Shown one piece after another: positions 52,229-62,575 of a stretch of DNA of 64,000 nt. The stretch covers positions 62,001-126,000 of the forward strand of contig PHSP01000003.1 in NCBI GenBank assembly GCA_002862125.1, in the 5' to 3' direction. The notes beneath the pieces are model-generated. The model had not been told where the DNA came from, did no database searches, and was given only the letters and a program-made list of their open reading frames with translations. Source of the DNA: Methylobacter sp. KS41 (GTDB lineage: Bacteria > Pseudomonadota > Gammaproteobacteria > Methylococcales > Methylomonadaceae). Position numbers and translations under genes: made by a program. The first letter of the stretch is position 1. The number at the start of each line of letters is the position of its first letter.

Positions 52229-53845
52229 ATGATAAGCAAGCTATTACGGATAAGATCAGAAATATCAAGCATTTTTAGCGGCCGAGCACGGCGTTGCGGC
52301 GTTTTACTGCTGGCGCTCAATTTAACTGCTTGCATCAATGGTCCGGCCGTTGATCTGGCCCCCGCCTATAAGCCGGCCAAATTCATTGTTCCCGACTCAT
52401 GGCATGGCGCAAGCCCTTTTGTCCAAGCAAAACCGTCCGATGGTGAAGTGCGCCAGGATTGGTGGAAGCAATATAACGATCCGGTCCTGAACAAGCTTGA
52501 AGAACAGGCCATGTCGTCCAATCCGGATCTTCAAGCCGCCGCCGAGCGCTTCGTCCAGGCCCGCGATATGATGATGAAGGCCCGCTCGCGCCTAATCCCG
52601 CAAGCCGGACTGGGGTTCGGCGCCTCAGATAATAAACAATCCGCCGACAGTCTATTTCACGCCCCCGGCTCTTCGATTTACGATACCAGCATTTCCACTG
52701 GCGGTATCGCGTCCTGGGAACCCGATTTCTGGTCGGCGTTACGCAATGCGACGCGCGTAGAAATCTACCGCGCCGAACAGCGCGCCGCCGAATACGGGCT
52801 GGCGCGCCTTAGCCTGCAGGCGGAAATTGCGACGGATTATTTCACGTTGCGCGGCTACGACGCGCAGTATGCGATCTATAAGCAATCGATCGACTATTAC
52901 AAAAAGTCACTGTCTATCGTCAAAGACCAGTTTATTGGTAAGATCGGATCGGGGCTTGATGTTGCCCGCGCTGAATATTTGCTGTCCAGTACCGAGGCTA
53001 AACAATTCGACATTCAAAGTAACCGTCAAGTGACGGAACATGCGATCGCCATCCTTGTGAACATGGCGCCTGCCAGTTTCACGATCGAACCGGTCGATGA
53101 ACTGCGAATGGCGAATTTCAAGATGCCGCGGAAAATTCCATCCACCTTGCTTGAACGCCGGCCCGACATCGCCCAAATGGAACGCCGGATGGAGCAGGCG
53201 AATCGTGAAATTGGCATCGCCCGCGCAGCCTTTTATCCCAATGTGGTATTCCGGGTTGACGGCGGATATGAAGATCACGGCCTGAATTTGGTCAAGCTCG
53301 CCGCCAGTTTCTGGTCCTACGGCTCATCCATTTCGCTGCCGGTTTTTGAGGGTGGTTATCGCCGCGCCCAATTGCAGCAATCCTGGTCTGCCTATCGCGA
53401 GACGGAAGACAGATACCGTTCGACGGTGCTCAATGCCTTTCGCGAAGTCGAAAACGGGTTGAGCCAGACAAAACTGATGTCCGCAGAGGCAGAACGGCAG
53501 GATGCCGCAGTTCAGGCTGCACTCAAAACGCAAATCATGTCCATGGACCTTTACATGGGTGGACTGACTTCCAGTCTTGAGCTCATCTATGCGCAGGTCA
53601 ACACACTAACAGCCAGGATTGATGCGGTGCAAATCAAAAATGGCTTGCAGAAAGCCTCGGTTGCGCTTATCCGCGCCCTCGGCGGAGGCTGGAACCGCAA
53701 GCAATTACCCCCCGATGAGCAGATTCAACCCATGGGTATTTTTCAATACACCAACCTTGACAAACCGGAGCCCGCAGGGGGAATCGATGTCAATGCAGGT
53801 AATAACGGGGTGAATAATGATCTGACCAAGCCTTCAGCTCCTTGA
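52229..53845 (+). CDS. Outer-membrane efflux lipoprotein (NodT/TolC-type)
   Basis: The protein begins with a signal peptide and a lipobox LNLTAC, so it is probably lipid-anchored. The rest has the outer-membrane factor pattern: DWWKQYNDPVLNKLEEQAM, the long helical repeats with NPDLQAAAERFVQARD, GLDVARAEYLL, RRPDIAQMERRM and SLELIYAQVN. It is the channel of the tripartite RND pump. The start at 52229 is chosen although its ribosome-binding site is poor; an earlier ATG at 52163 lies inside the adaptor gene. The adaptor gene ends at 52197, 31 bp before it. Confidence 0.9.
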   Translation: MISKLLRIRSEISSIFSGRARRCGVLLLALNLTACINGPAVDLAPAYKPAKFIVPDSWHGASPFVQAKPSDGEVRQDWWKQYNDPVLNKLEEQAMSSNPDLQAAAERFVQARDMMMKARSRLIPQAGLGFGASDNKQSADSLFHAPGSSIYDTSISTGGIASWEPDFWSALRNATRVEIYRAEQRAAEYGLARLSLQAEIATDYFTLRGYDAQYAIYKQSIDYYKKSLSIVKDQFIGKIGSGLDVARAEYLLSSTEAKQFDIQSNRQVTEHAIAILVNMAPASFTIEPVDELRMANFKMPRKIPSTLLERRPDIAQMERRMEQANREIGIARAAFYPNVVFRVDGGYEDHGLNLVKLAASFWSYGSSISLPVFEGGYRRAQLQQSWSAYRETEDRYRSTVLNAFREVENGLSQTKLMSAEAERQDAAVQAALKTQIMSMDLYMGGLTSSLELIYAQVNTLTARIDAVQIKNGLQKASVALIRALGGGWNRKQLPPDEQIQPMGIFQYTNLDKPEPAGGIDVNAGNNGVNNDLTKPSAP

Positions 53846-54265
53846 TCGTTGTCAGCAAACTTGCATGCTGGATTTCGGGTGCTTATATGCGAGGTTAAAG
53901 TTAAAAACCTCGCAAACCCGTTCTCGGCTTTGCAGGTATCATCATTACATTGGTTCCGGTTTCATCTTGCCAATATTTATCGATGAGCATGCTGATTCTA
54001 CAAAAGGACGGAGAACCGCTTACCGGCATTGCCGGTTTTGACAAAGATTTGTTAGCCGCCAAGCGAAGAGAGTCAACAAAAAAGCGTTAGCTAATTGTTT
54101 TCAGTTGAAAGAGATCACCGCTTCATTATAAGAAGCGCAAAACCGGCGCTAGGATTTTTTTCGTCACGCCGCCCATTAACCGCAACACCCCGGTTCGAAG
54201 TTTAAAAGAAACACATGAGACCTTCATTAAGGTGCATGGAGTTGACCGGGGAAAAAGAGTGAATA
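53846..54265. other. Intergenic region with a short unsupported frame
   Basis: A 35-codon frame from ATG 53983 (MSMLILQKDGEPLTGIAGFD and on to a TAG at 54090) reads like a protein tail, and may be a remnant. No ribosome-binding site or ancestor was recognised. Nothing else was found. Confidence 0.4.
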
Positions 54266-55327
54266 ATGACAACAATAAAGAATTCAGCCCAGGCTCTTGA
54301 GCATATTATCCATCGTCATTTTATTTGGGTGATCATCGCCTCTTATGGCGTTGCCGCCATCGTCCCTGGGTTCGGCCTCTGGATCCGGGATGCGGAATTG
54401 GGCTCCGTGACGCTATTTCAAAATAAGTTAACTTTTCCCTTGCCTCTAATGATGCTGGCATCGTTATTATTCAATGCCGGGCTGGGTGTAAGAGCCAAAG
54501 AGTTGGCGCAACTGCGCCATCAACCGTTCATGCTGGTTGGCGGATTAGTAGTGAACTCTGCAACTCCCTTGCTCTTTATTATTGTACTTAGCTTTGTAGC
54601 GAAGCCATGGCACAACCCCGCGGAAATGCAACAAATCCTCGTCGGGCTTGCCCTGGTCGCCGCTATGCCCATTGCCGGAGCTTCGACCGCATGGGCGCAG
54701 AATGCAAACGGAAACCTGGCGTTGAGTCTGGGACTGGTGCTGTTCACGACATTACTTAGCCCGCTGATTACGCCGTTTGTTCTGCACACAATCGGCTTCG
54801 TGACTTCCGGCGATTACTCCGAGGACTTGCACGAACTCGCCTCGAACGGCGTTGCAACTTTTCTTGGACTTTGGGTCATCTTGCCTTCGTTATTGGGTAT
54901 ATTGACGCATTGGTTGATCGGCGAGCACCGGATAGCGTCGGTAAAGCCTTATTTAAAACTTATAAATTACACTGTTCTGGTGCTGCTTAATTATTCGAAT
55001 GCCTCGCTGACGCTACCCAATGCAGTGTCTCAACCTGACTTTGATTTTTTCGCGATCATACTGGCAATTGTCATTGCACTGTGCGTCATTACATTTTTTT
55101 CCGGATATCTCGTGGCCCGTCTCTTCCGGGTAGTCCGTAACGAAACAGTTTCGCTGATGTTTGGTCTCGGCATGAAGAATAATGGCACGGGGCTTGTTCT
55201 GGCTTCCATGGCGTTATCAGACCACCCGCAGATAATGTTGCCGATTATTCTCTACAATCTGGTTCAACACCTCATCGCGTCGGTAGTTGATTTCACGCTG
55301 TTTCAACGGCAACCAGCACAGAATTGA
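54266..55327 (+). CDS. Bile acid:sodium symporter (BASS/SBF) family transporter
   Basis: The 353-residue integral membrane protein has about ten hydrophobic helices. BASS signatures include GLALVAAMPIAGASTAWAQNANGN and the core NGTGLVLASMAL. The substrate is probably an organic anion or related solute transported with sodium, but it cannot be determined. A possible weak ribosome-binding site GAGTGA precedes the ATG. The gene stands alone. Confidence 0.82.
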   Translation: MTTIKNSAQALEHIIHRHFIWVIIASYGVAAIVPGFGLWIRDAELGSVTLFQNKLTFPLPLMMLASLLFNAGLGVRAKELAQLRHQPFMLVGGLVVNSATPLLFIIVLSFVAKPWHNPAEMQQILVGLALVAAMPIAGASTAWAQNANGNLALSLGLVLFTTLLSPLITPFVLHTIGFVTSGDYSEDLHELASNGVATFLGLWVILPSLLGILTHWLIGEHRIASVKPYLKLINYTVLVLLNYSNASLTLPNAVSQPDFDFFAIILAIVIALCVITFFSGYLVARLFRVVRNETVSLMFGLGMKNNGTGLVLASMALSDHPQIMLPIILYNLVQHLIASVVDFTLFQRQPAQN

Positions 55328-55498
55328 TCCGGCGTAGCGCAGGTTTTCGTATTGATGGCTCTTAGATTCTGATTACAATAACCCGCCGACATAAAGTATG
55401 CTCTATTCAACTTTTCTATTTACTGTAGGTCAGCCAATATTGAAAAAAAACCGGCCGGTTGCCAAGGATTCAAATTAATTTTTGCAAGGGGTCTGGTT

Positions 55499-56332
55499 AT
55501 GTTGAAACGATTATATTTAATGCACTATTGTCAAGGTCAATCCGAAGCGCTGACCGGGCAGGGCATAAGGCTGGTAAAGCTTCTTGAGAACGGGCTTATG
55601 GCGGATGAGATTCCTCCTCGCGTCATTATTCTTTGCTCTCCTTCCCCGCAGGCGAAAAAGATAGCGGAAATTATCGCGGCAAAGTTCAGCATGTCCCGCT
55701 GGCTAGTTCCCGTTGAGCCGGAAGGCTGCCTCGACGATGGCGGCGAAGAATCGCGTTGGGAACAGGACATTCTGGCGCTTCAAGACATTGAAACGGCTAT
55801 GGAACAAAACTCTGTTGTTCTTGTCATCACCGGTCCGCAAAAGGTAGAAGGCCTTTCCAGGGCTCTAGGGTATGACATCAGGCTGAAAAATTCAGAATGT
55901 CTGGTCTATGAACAGCAACAGGTATTAACTGAGAAGGCTGGTCCGTTAACGCTTGCAGGAAGGTTAACTGTTAATGTTCAAATGCCTTATGTTAACGTAA
56001 CGCAGCCGATTAGCGAATTCCCAACGGGGTTTACTCATTTTGTTCAAAATTGCATGACCAGCCGGGGAATAAGAACCGGGGCTCTTATAGCCGCCGCTGG
56101 CTTAGGCATTTTAGGCATAGCCGCCGAGGTTGATGGCCGTTTCGGACTTTCCGGGGCGACAGAAATGAAAGTTGTAGCCGGGCTGGAGCAGCCGGTTGTG
56201 CATATAGCGCTGCCGGGATCGCATCCGGCAGCGCAGTGTAAAAACAGCCTGTCTGGCCGGAAAGGAAAAGAACATAGCGCTCTGATAAACACAGAGGGTA
56301 ATCAATTTTTGGCTTTTAACAAAGGCTGCTAG
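55499..56332 (+). CDS. Protein of unknown function with degenerate histidine-phosphatase-like N-terminus
   Basis: Residues 1 to about 130 follow a SixA-like histidine-phosphatase pattern ([20 protein letters not shown] at the start, [21 protein letters not shown] in part), but the catalytic RHG is MHY, so it is probably not an active phosphatase of this type. The remainder has no recognised domain and two hydrophobic stretches ([16 protein letters not shown]). A basic C-terminal segment follows. It is convergent with the alanine dehydrogenase gene, overlapping by 4 bp at its end. The function is unknown. Confidence 0.55.
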   Translation: MLKRLYLMHYCQGQSEALTGQGIRLVKLLENGLMADEIPPRVIILCSPSPQAKKIAEIIAAKFSMSRWLVPVEPEGCLDDGGEESRWEQDILALQDIETAMEQNSVVLVITGPQKVEGLSRALGYDIRLKNSECLVYEQQQVLTEKAGPLTLAGRLTVNVQMPYVNVTQPISEFPTGFTHFVQNCMTSRGIRTGALIAAAGLGILGIAAEVDGRFGLSGATEMKVVAGLEQPVVHIALPGSHPAAQCKNSLSGRKGKEHSALINTEGNQFLAFNKGC

Positions 56333-57441
56333 CTAGCCAATGCTTGCGCAGGCCCGGTACATTGCAAACCAAAAGCCTCAGCCACTGCGGGATATGTCAC
56401 CTTGCCCTGGTAGGTATTGAGGCCATGTTGCAGCGCCTGGATTTTTCGCACTGCGTCCAGTCCTTCATTCGCCAGGTGCAGCGTGTATACAGCCGTTTGA
56501 TTGTTAAGCGCGAAGGTGCTGGTGCGCGGTACAGCGCCCGGCATGTTGGCGACGCAATAATGCACCACGCCGTCGATTTCATAGGTTGGATTGCTATGGG
56601 TTGTTGCATGCGTGGTCTCTACGCAGCCCCCCTGGTCGACGGCTACATCAACGATAACGGAACCCTGGCGCATAGCCGGCAGCATGTTCCGAGTCACCAG
56701 CCAGGGCGCGCGTCCACCGGGAATCAACACCGCGCCAATCACCAGGTCAGCTTCATAGATGACATCCTCGATATTATATTCATCACTGATACGCGTTTGT
56801 AATTGCCCGCGGTATATGTCATCCAGGTATTTCAAGCGATCATGGGAGATATCCAGTACCGTGACTTGCGCCCCCAGGCCGACGGCGACCCGAGCGGCGT
56901 TGGTGCCTACAATACCCGCACCCAGGATGACGACATTAGCGGGAGCGACCCCGGGAACGCCGCCCATCAAGATACCCCTGCCGCCATGGGATTTTTGTAA
57001 ATAAGTTGCGCCAACCTGGGTCGCCATGCGTCCTGCGACCTCGCTCATGGGCGTCAATAACGGCAGCTGCCCCGTTTCTGTTTGTACGGTTTCGTATGCA
57101 ATGCCCGTCGCTCCGCTTGCCAGCATGGCATCTGTAAGCGGCTTGTCTGAGGCTAAATGCAGATAGGTGAAGAGTATCAGGTCCGGGCGCAGATATTGAT
57201 ATTCCGAGGCAATCGGCTCTTTTACTTTGACCACCATTTGGGCCGCCCAAACATCTTCAGCGAAGAGAACTATCTCAGCTCCGGCAGACAAATATTCCTC
57301 GTCTGAAAGCGAGCTTCCTAAACCTGCACCACTCTGTACCAGCACCTGATGACCACGTCGTGTCAAGGCCTTGACCGCTCCAGGCGTCATCCCGACGCGA
57401 TTTTCGTTATCTTTAATTTCTTTGGGTAGTCCGATAAGCAT
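56329..57441 (-). CDS. ald: Alanine dehydrogenase
   Basis: Ald interconverts alanine and pyruvate with NADH and ammonia. The N-terminus [20 protein letters not shown] contains the substrate-binding Arg; the Rossmann motif is [19 protein letters not shown], and the catalytic region [14 protein letters not shown] is present. ATG 57441 with GGAG at eight bases gives 370 residues, the usual length; an extension to 57513 would be unconserved. In methanotrophs Ald is associated with ammonium assimilation. It is convergent with the preceding gene. Confidence 0.95.
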   Translation of the reverse strand: MLIGLPKEIKDNENRVGMTPGAVKALTRRGHQVLVQSGAGLGSSLSDEEYLSAGAEIVLFAEDVWAAQMVVKVKEPIASEYQYLRPDLILFTYLHLASDKPLTDAMLASGATGIAYETVQTETGQLPLLTPMSEVAGRMATQVGATYLQKSHGGRGILMGGVPGVAPANVVILGAGIVGTNAARVAVGLGAQVTVLDISHDRLKYLDDIYRGQLQTRISDEYNIEDVIYEADLVIGAVLIPGGRAPWLVTRNMLPAMRQGSVIVDVAVDQGGCVETTHATTHSNPTYEIDGVVHYCVANMPGAVPRTSTFALNNQTAVYTLHLANEGLDAVRKIQALQHGLNTYQGKVTYPAVAEAFGLQCTGPAQALAS

Positions 57442-57749
57442 GGCTGGCTCCAGTTTGTCGATTTGTGAAGTTCTAAAAAGATGTTGACGTATTATCAAGC
57501 GTGCCACGCGCATAAAACAATATTATTTATAAATTATATTAACAAAATAAATAATATGGTTTTCCTGCGGAGATGACGGCCCAAACCAGGTGGACGAAAT
57601 TCACTAACCCGAAGATATGTAGCTTCGTTTAAACCTTGCCGCTAATAAGCAAATCGAATAAAGAGCCAATAAAATATTATTGAGGCATTAATTAACTGTT
57701 ATAGTCAGCAATTTTTTTTGGATATAGTTTAAGCGGAAGGGTAGCGTTA

Positions 57750-58559
57750 ATGAATTTGGCATATACGATTTCGGGTTTTACAGTCGGGTTATTAGTTGGC
57801 CTTACCGGCGTGGGAGGCGGTTCCTTGATGACGCCTTTGCTGGTTTTTCTATTTGGATTCAATCCGGCTGTTGCAGTGGGCACGGATCTATTATTCGCCG
57901 CTATCACCAAAACCGGCGGCGTGTGGGTGCATCACGGAAAACATGGTTCGGTCGACTGGAAAATCGTGGGCTGGCTGGCGCTGGGGAGCATACCTTTTGC
58001 CGTGATTACCTTATTTGTACTTAAGCACTTTATTGCCATAGGCAAGGAAACGACTGGGGCAATTACGTTCACGCTGGGTATTGCTCTGGTATTAACTGCT
58101 TGCGCGCTGTTTGTGCGCAGCTTTTTATTAAATAGAGCGGCGAAACTCAAACCTATTGATGATGAACACAGCAATCCCGTTAATGCCGCCCGCTTCAAAC
58201 ATTTGCAAATACCCGCCACGGTGCTTATAGGCGCGGTTTTAGGCGTGTTGGTTACGTTGTCATCCGTAGGCGCGGGCGCTTTGGGAACGGTTGCATTGTT
58301 ATTTCTTTATCCCAGGATGACCACGCTAAAAATCGTTGGCACTGATTTGGCTCATGCTATTCCGTTAACCGCAGTTGCGGGGATTGGCCACCTTAGCTTA
58401 GGCAACGTGGATTTGGTTTTATTGGGTAGCTTACTGGTCGGTTCTCTGCCCGGTATTTGGGTAGGCAGCCATCTGAGCGCAAAAATTCCTGAAAGTTTTT
58501 TACGGCCGGTTTTAGCCTCAATTTTGATGCTGATCGGAGTCAAGTTTATTTTGCAATAA
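57750..58559 (+). CDS. TauE/SafE family sulfite exporter
   Basis: The 269-residue protein has several membrane helices and the two family repeats: FTVGLLVGLTGVGGGSLMTPLLV near the start and GAVLGVLVTLSSVGAGALGT in the second half. These proteins export sulfite, sulfoacetate or other small organosulfur anions. The start is supported by GGAAGG ahead of ATG 57750. It is followed by glgA after 41 bp, though a joint function is not evident. Confidence 0.88.
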   Translation: MNLAYTISGFTVGLLVGLTGVGGGSLMTPLLVFLFGFNPAVAVGTDLLFAAITKTGGVWVHHGKHGSVDWKIVGWLALGSIPFAVITLFVLKHFIAIGKETTGAITFTLGIALVLTACALFVRSFLLNRAAKLKPIDDEHSNPVNAARFKHLQIPATVLIGAVLGVLVTLSSVGAGALGTVALLFLYPRMTTLKIVGTDLAHAIPLTAVAGIGHLSLGNVDLVLLGSLLVGSLPGIWVGSHLSAKIPESFLRPVLASILMLIGVKFILQ

Positions 58560-58600
58560 CATTTTGGTATAGCTCCATTATTAAGAACGGAAAACGGCTG

Positions 58601-60034
58601 ATGAAAAAAATACTGTTTGTGACCAGTGAAGCGCATCCCCTGATAAAAACCGGGGGTCTTGCGGACGTTTCCGGCAGCTTGCCCAAGGCATTGGCGGAAG
58701 CGGGCGCCGATGTGCGCCTGATAATGCCCAAATATCAGGCCATTAAAACCACTGAAGAAATTTACTACAAAAGCACGGTGCGGGTGAACGAAACCGACGC
58801 AAATATCCTGGAAACCCGGCTGCCAGGCGCCCAAGTGCTTGTATGGCTGGTAGATTGCCCGGAATACTTCAATTTTCCGGGTAATCCCTACGTGGATGAG
58901 CAAGGTAATGCCTGGGAGAACAGCGCCGGCCGTTTTGCCCTGTTTTGCCGTATTGCTGTAGAGGTGGCGATGGACCGGGGCTACTTGGACTGGACGCCCG
59001 GTATAGTCCACTGCAATGACTGGCAAAGCGGGCTGGTGCCGGCTTTACTGTCCCTGGAGGCCAATCGGCCGGCTACCGTGTTCACTATACATAACATGGC
59101 CTATCAAGGCATATTCCCCAGATCTGCACAGGCCTCGCTGAACCTGCCAAAGGAACTCTGGAATCCGGACGGTATCGAGTTTAACGGAATGTTGTCCTTC
59201 ATTAAAGGCGGCTTGGCTTACGCAGATCGTATCACAACGGTAAGCCCCACTTATGCTGGAGAAATTCAGACAGCCGAATTTGGCTATGGTCTTGAGGGGC
59301 TGTTAAGTTACCGGAATGATGTGCTGACCGGCATTATTAATGGCATTGACGCTGATCAGTGGGATCCGCTAACCGACCCCCAAATTGATGAACATTATAA
59401 TGTTTCGACCTTGAGCAAAAAACAGCTCAACAAAGCAGCCCTGCAAAAAAAGTTATCTCTGCCGATTGACGATGTTCCAATTTTTGCACTCATCAGCCGT
59501 TTAGTCGAACAAAAAGGCATAGATCTGATATTGGAGTGTCTTCCCGAAATGTTGAGTCTGCCTCTGCAATTTATTTTGCTCGGGAGGGGCGACAAGCATT
59601 TTGAGCAGCAATTAACCGATGTTGCCAAAACTTATCCGGATAAGACAGCTTTTACCATTGGTTATGATGAAACCCTGGCTCATCTGTTTGAGGCAGGCGC
59701 GGATATTTTTCTGATGCCATCACGATTTGAACCTTGCGGCCTAAACCAGTTATACAGTCAACGCTACGGCACCGTTCCGATAGTCAGAAAAACCGGAGGC
59801 CTGGCGGATACTGTCGTTGACGCATTACCGGAGACTCTGGGCAATAACACCGCAACAGGCTTTGTTTTTAAAGACGCAACTTCCGGTGCTTTAATGGAAG
59901 CGATTAAACGCGCGCTTATTGTTTATAGCCAGGCTAAGACCTGGAAACAATTACAAATCAGCGGGATGCAAAAAGATTACTCCTGGAACAAAAGCGCTAA
60001 AGAGTATATGGCGTTATACGAACAGCTAAATTGA
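58601..60034 (+). CDS. glgA: Glycogen synthase (ADP-glucose)
   Basis: GlgA extends the alpha-1,4-glucan chain from ADP-glucose. The N-terminal substrate motif KTGGLADVSGSLPKAL is at residues 17-32, the second KTGGL occurs in VRKTGGLADTVVDAL, and the catalytic E-x7-E region is FEPCGLNQLYSQ. The 477 residues match the family. It lies immediately upstream of the sucrose operon, so this chromosomal part deals with carbon storage. The plus-strand sequence has a weak AACGG-type site before ATG. Confidence 0.95.
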   Translation: MKKILFVTSEAHPLIKTGGLADVSGSLPKALAEAGADVRLIMPKYQAIKTTEEIYYKSTVRVNETDANILETRLPGAQVLVWLVDCPEYFNFPGNPYVDEQGNAWENSAGRFALFCRIAVEVAMDRGYLDWTPGIVHCNDWQSGLVPALLSLEANRPATVFTIHNMAYQGIFPRSAQASLNLPKELWNPDGIEFNGMLSFIKGGLAYADRITTVSPTYAGEIQTAEFGYGLEGLLSYRNDVLTGIINGIDADQWDPLTDPQIDEHYNVSTLSKKQLNKAALQKKLSLPIDDVPIFALISRLVEQKGIDLILECLPEMLSLPLQFILLGRGDKHFEQQLTDVAKTYPDKTAFTIGYDETLAHLFEAGADIFLMPSRFEPCGLNQLYSQRYGTVPIVRKTGGLADTVVDALPETLGNNTATGFVFKDATSGALMEAIKRALIVYSQAKTWKQLQISGMQKDYSWNKSAKEYMALYEQLN

Positions 60035-60421
60035 CGGATGAAACCACTCTCAACGCTTGCAAGCGATAAACTGCGCCTGTCAGCCAAAGTCATGTCTGCT
60101 GCTTTATCAAGGCGTTTATGGTTTAGGCTACGGATGCTCAGTCTTGAATGAGTGCCGCGCTTTAGAAAGCATTAAGGCTTTTTGTCTTAAAATCGATGGC
60201 TACTTGGCGTTTTGCCAATTTTGCAGGAACTCCTGCTGCAACTGGATAGCGTTTGACATAGGCGGCGGCATGGGCTAGTCATTCGGAATTACCGGAACCG
60301 GAGGATGGAATTTGTGATTGATGCAAACCAGTTCATGAACATTATGGTTTTTTCGAGTGTAAATACCCGGTATTTGGACAAGCGCTGGCGCAAGTTTTAG
60401 ATACACCGGCAAATGGAGAGT
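60035..60421. other. 380-bp region between glgA and sps
   Basis: A 73-codon frame beginning with TTG at 60057 was considered and not accepted. No hairpin or convincing promoter was found; the promoter of the sucrose operon should be here. Confidence 0.4.
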
Positions 60422-62560
60422 ATGAAAACCATGAGTGAATACACTAAAACCGAACCGCTGTATATTTTATTAATCAGCGTGTACGGACTGATTCGAGGCT
60501 GTGAACTGGAGTTGGGGTGCGATGCGGATACCGGCGGCCAGATCAAATATGTCGTTGAGCTCGCTAAGGCTCTGGCAAAGCAGCCGGATGTCGAACGCGT
60601 GGATTTAATAACACGGCGGGTAATAGACAGCGAAATTAGTCCCGATTACGCGCAGCTCATTGAACCTCTTTCGGAAAATGCACAAATAGTCCGCATTGAA
60701 GCGGGTCCTGAAGGGTGCATCCGCAAAGAAGAGTTATGGGACTATCTGGATAGCTTTGCCGATAATTTGCTGTCTTGGCTGCATCGCCAGTCCCGCTTGC
60801 CGGACATCCTGCACAGCCATTATGCCGACGCCGGTTATGTCGGCGTACGTTTGTCGCATTGGACTGGCATACCGTTGATTCATACCGGCCATTTCCTGGG
60901 GCGTGATAAATACCGCAGGCTGTTGGCCATGTTGCCGATGGAGGATATCGAGCAGCGCTATCACATGTCCCGCCGCATCGGAGCTGAAGAAGATACATTG
61001 AGCAACGCCGATGTGGTGATTACCAGCACCCGTAATGAAATCGAAGAGCAATATGAGCTTTACGACTGCTATATGCCGGACAAGATGGCGATTATCCCGC
61101 CGGGAACCGATCTTGAAATGTTTCATCCGCCAACCTCTGCCGGTGAAGACATTCCCTTTGCAAAAAACCTCGATATGTCTTTGTACGAGCCCGGCAAGCC
61201 GATGATACTGGCGTTGTCCCGCCCCGATGAACGGAAAAACATTGCTGGACTTTTAGAAGCTTACGGCGAATCGCCGCGGTTGCAGCAATTGGCCAATCTG
61301 GTGATAGTCGCCGGTAATCGTGAAGATATCAGGGAGTTGAACGACGGCCCGCAAGGTGTTTTGACGGAATTGCTGCTGGTTGTTGATTGTTATGATTTAT
61401 ACGGCCGTGTTGCATTGCCGAAACACCATGCATCCGACGAAGTGGCGGGCATTTACCGGCTTGCGGCGGCATCCGGCGGGATATTCATCAACCCGGGCCT
61501 GACCGAACCCTTTGGCTTGACTTTGCTGGAAGCGGCAGCCAGCGGCTTGCCGTTGGTAGCCACCGAAAACGGCGGTCCTGTGGATATTATAGGCAATTGC
61601 TGTAACGGTTTGCTGGTCGACCCGCTGGATAAACCGGCGATTGCCGGAGCGTTGTTGACTATCCTTGAAAATCCGGAACTTTGGCAGGAGTTTTCCTCGG
61701 ATGGATTAAAAAACGTTGCCCGGTATTATTCCTGGGACGCCCATGCACAAGCCTATTTGCGTAGAATCCGGGCGTTGCCGCAGCACCGTGAACAACTCCC
61801 GGAAACCCATCCAGTCGCCAAAACCGGCCGCTACCCGAAGCACGCCATTTTTACCTCAATCGATCATACCTTGCTTGGCGATTTCGAAGGACTGGAGCAA
61901 TTCGTACGATTTATTCGCGAAAAACGAAAAAAATTTCTATTCGGAATTGCCACGGGACGCCGGCTGGATTCGGCGCTGACAGTTTTAAAAAAACCGCATT
62001 CCCATGCCGGATATTTTAATTACCAGTCTCGGCACTGAAATCTATTACGCCCCGCAGCTGATCGCCGACATCGCCTGGACGTACCCTATCGATCATTTGT
62101 GGATGCCGCACGCGCTGCGGCGCATCTTTGCCGGGTTGCCCGGTTTGACGCCACAAGCCAAAAGCGAGCAGAGCCGGTTTAAACTTTCTTATCATTATGA
62201 CAGCAATGCCGCGCCACCGATGGAAGAAATCCTTACACTACTACGCCAGCAAGAATTGCCGGCCAATCCGATATTCTCATTCGGACAGTTTTTCGACATC
62301 GTCCCGGCCTGGGCTTCCAGGCCACGCCTTGCGTTACATTGCCAGGCAGTGGAATATTCCTTTGGAGCGTATCCTGGTAACGGGGGGGCGGCGCCGACGA
62401 AGACATGCTTCGCGGCAATACCCTGGGAGTTGTCGTCGCCAAGCGCCACCGAGAGGGATTATCGATACTGGGCGATACCGAACACGTCTATTTTGCCGAG
62501 CGGCCTCATGCCTGGGGCATATTGGAAGCCGTTGAACATTATGATTTTCTCGATCTCTAG
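60422..62560 (+). pseudogene. sps: Sucrose-phosphate synthase with three +1 frameshifts
   Basis: The first part (60422-62000) is an intact SPS glycosyltransferase: VYGLIRGCELELGCDADTGG in part, the GGQIKYVVELAKAL sugar-nucleotide motif, and the E-x7-E region TEPFGLTLLEAAASG. The C-terminal HAD-like domain continues in three different frames. A frame shift occurs in the A7 run near 61987-61993, another near 62319-62323, and the third in the G7 run at 62382-62388. The final frame returns to the original and ends at TAG 62558-62560. No stop codon or loss of similarity occurs within each segment. ATG 60422 or 60431 could be the start (GGAG at 60415-60418). If the shifts are real, the HAD domain is lost; if they are sequence errors, the gene is intact. 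Confidence 0.85.
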
Positions 62561-62575
62561 CGGAGCGCACAGTCT

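Noticed and set aside
60057-60278. A 73-codon Cys-rich frame between glgA and sps
   Set aside because: It starts with TTG without a ribosome-binding site, and its cysteine spacing follows no known motif.
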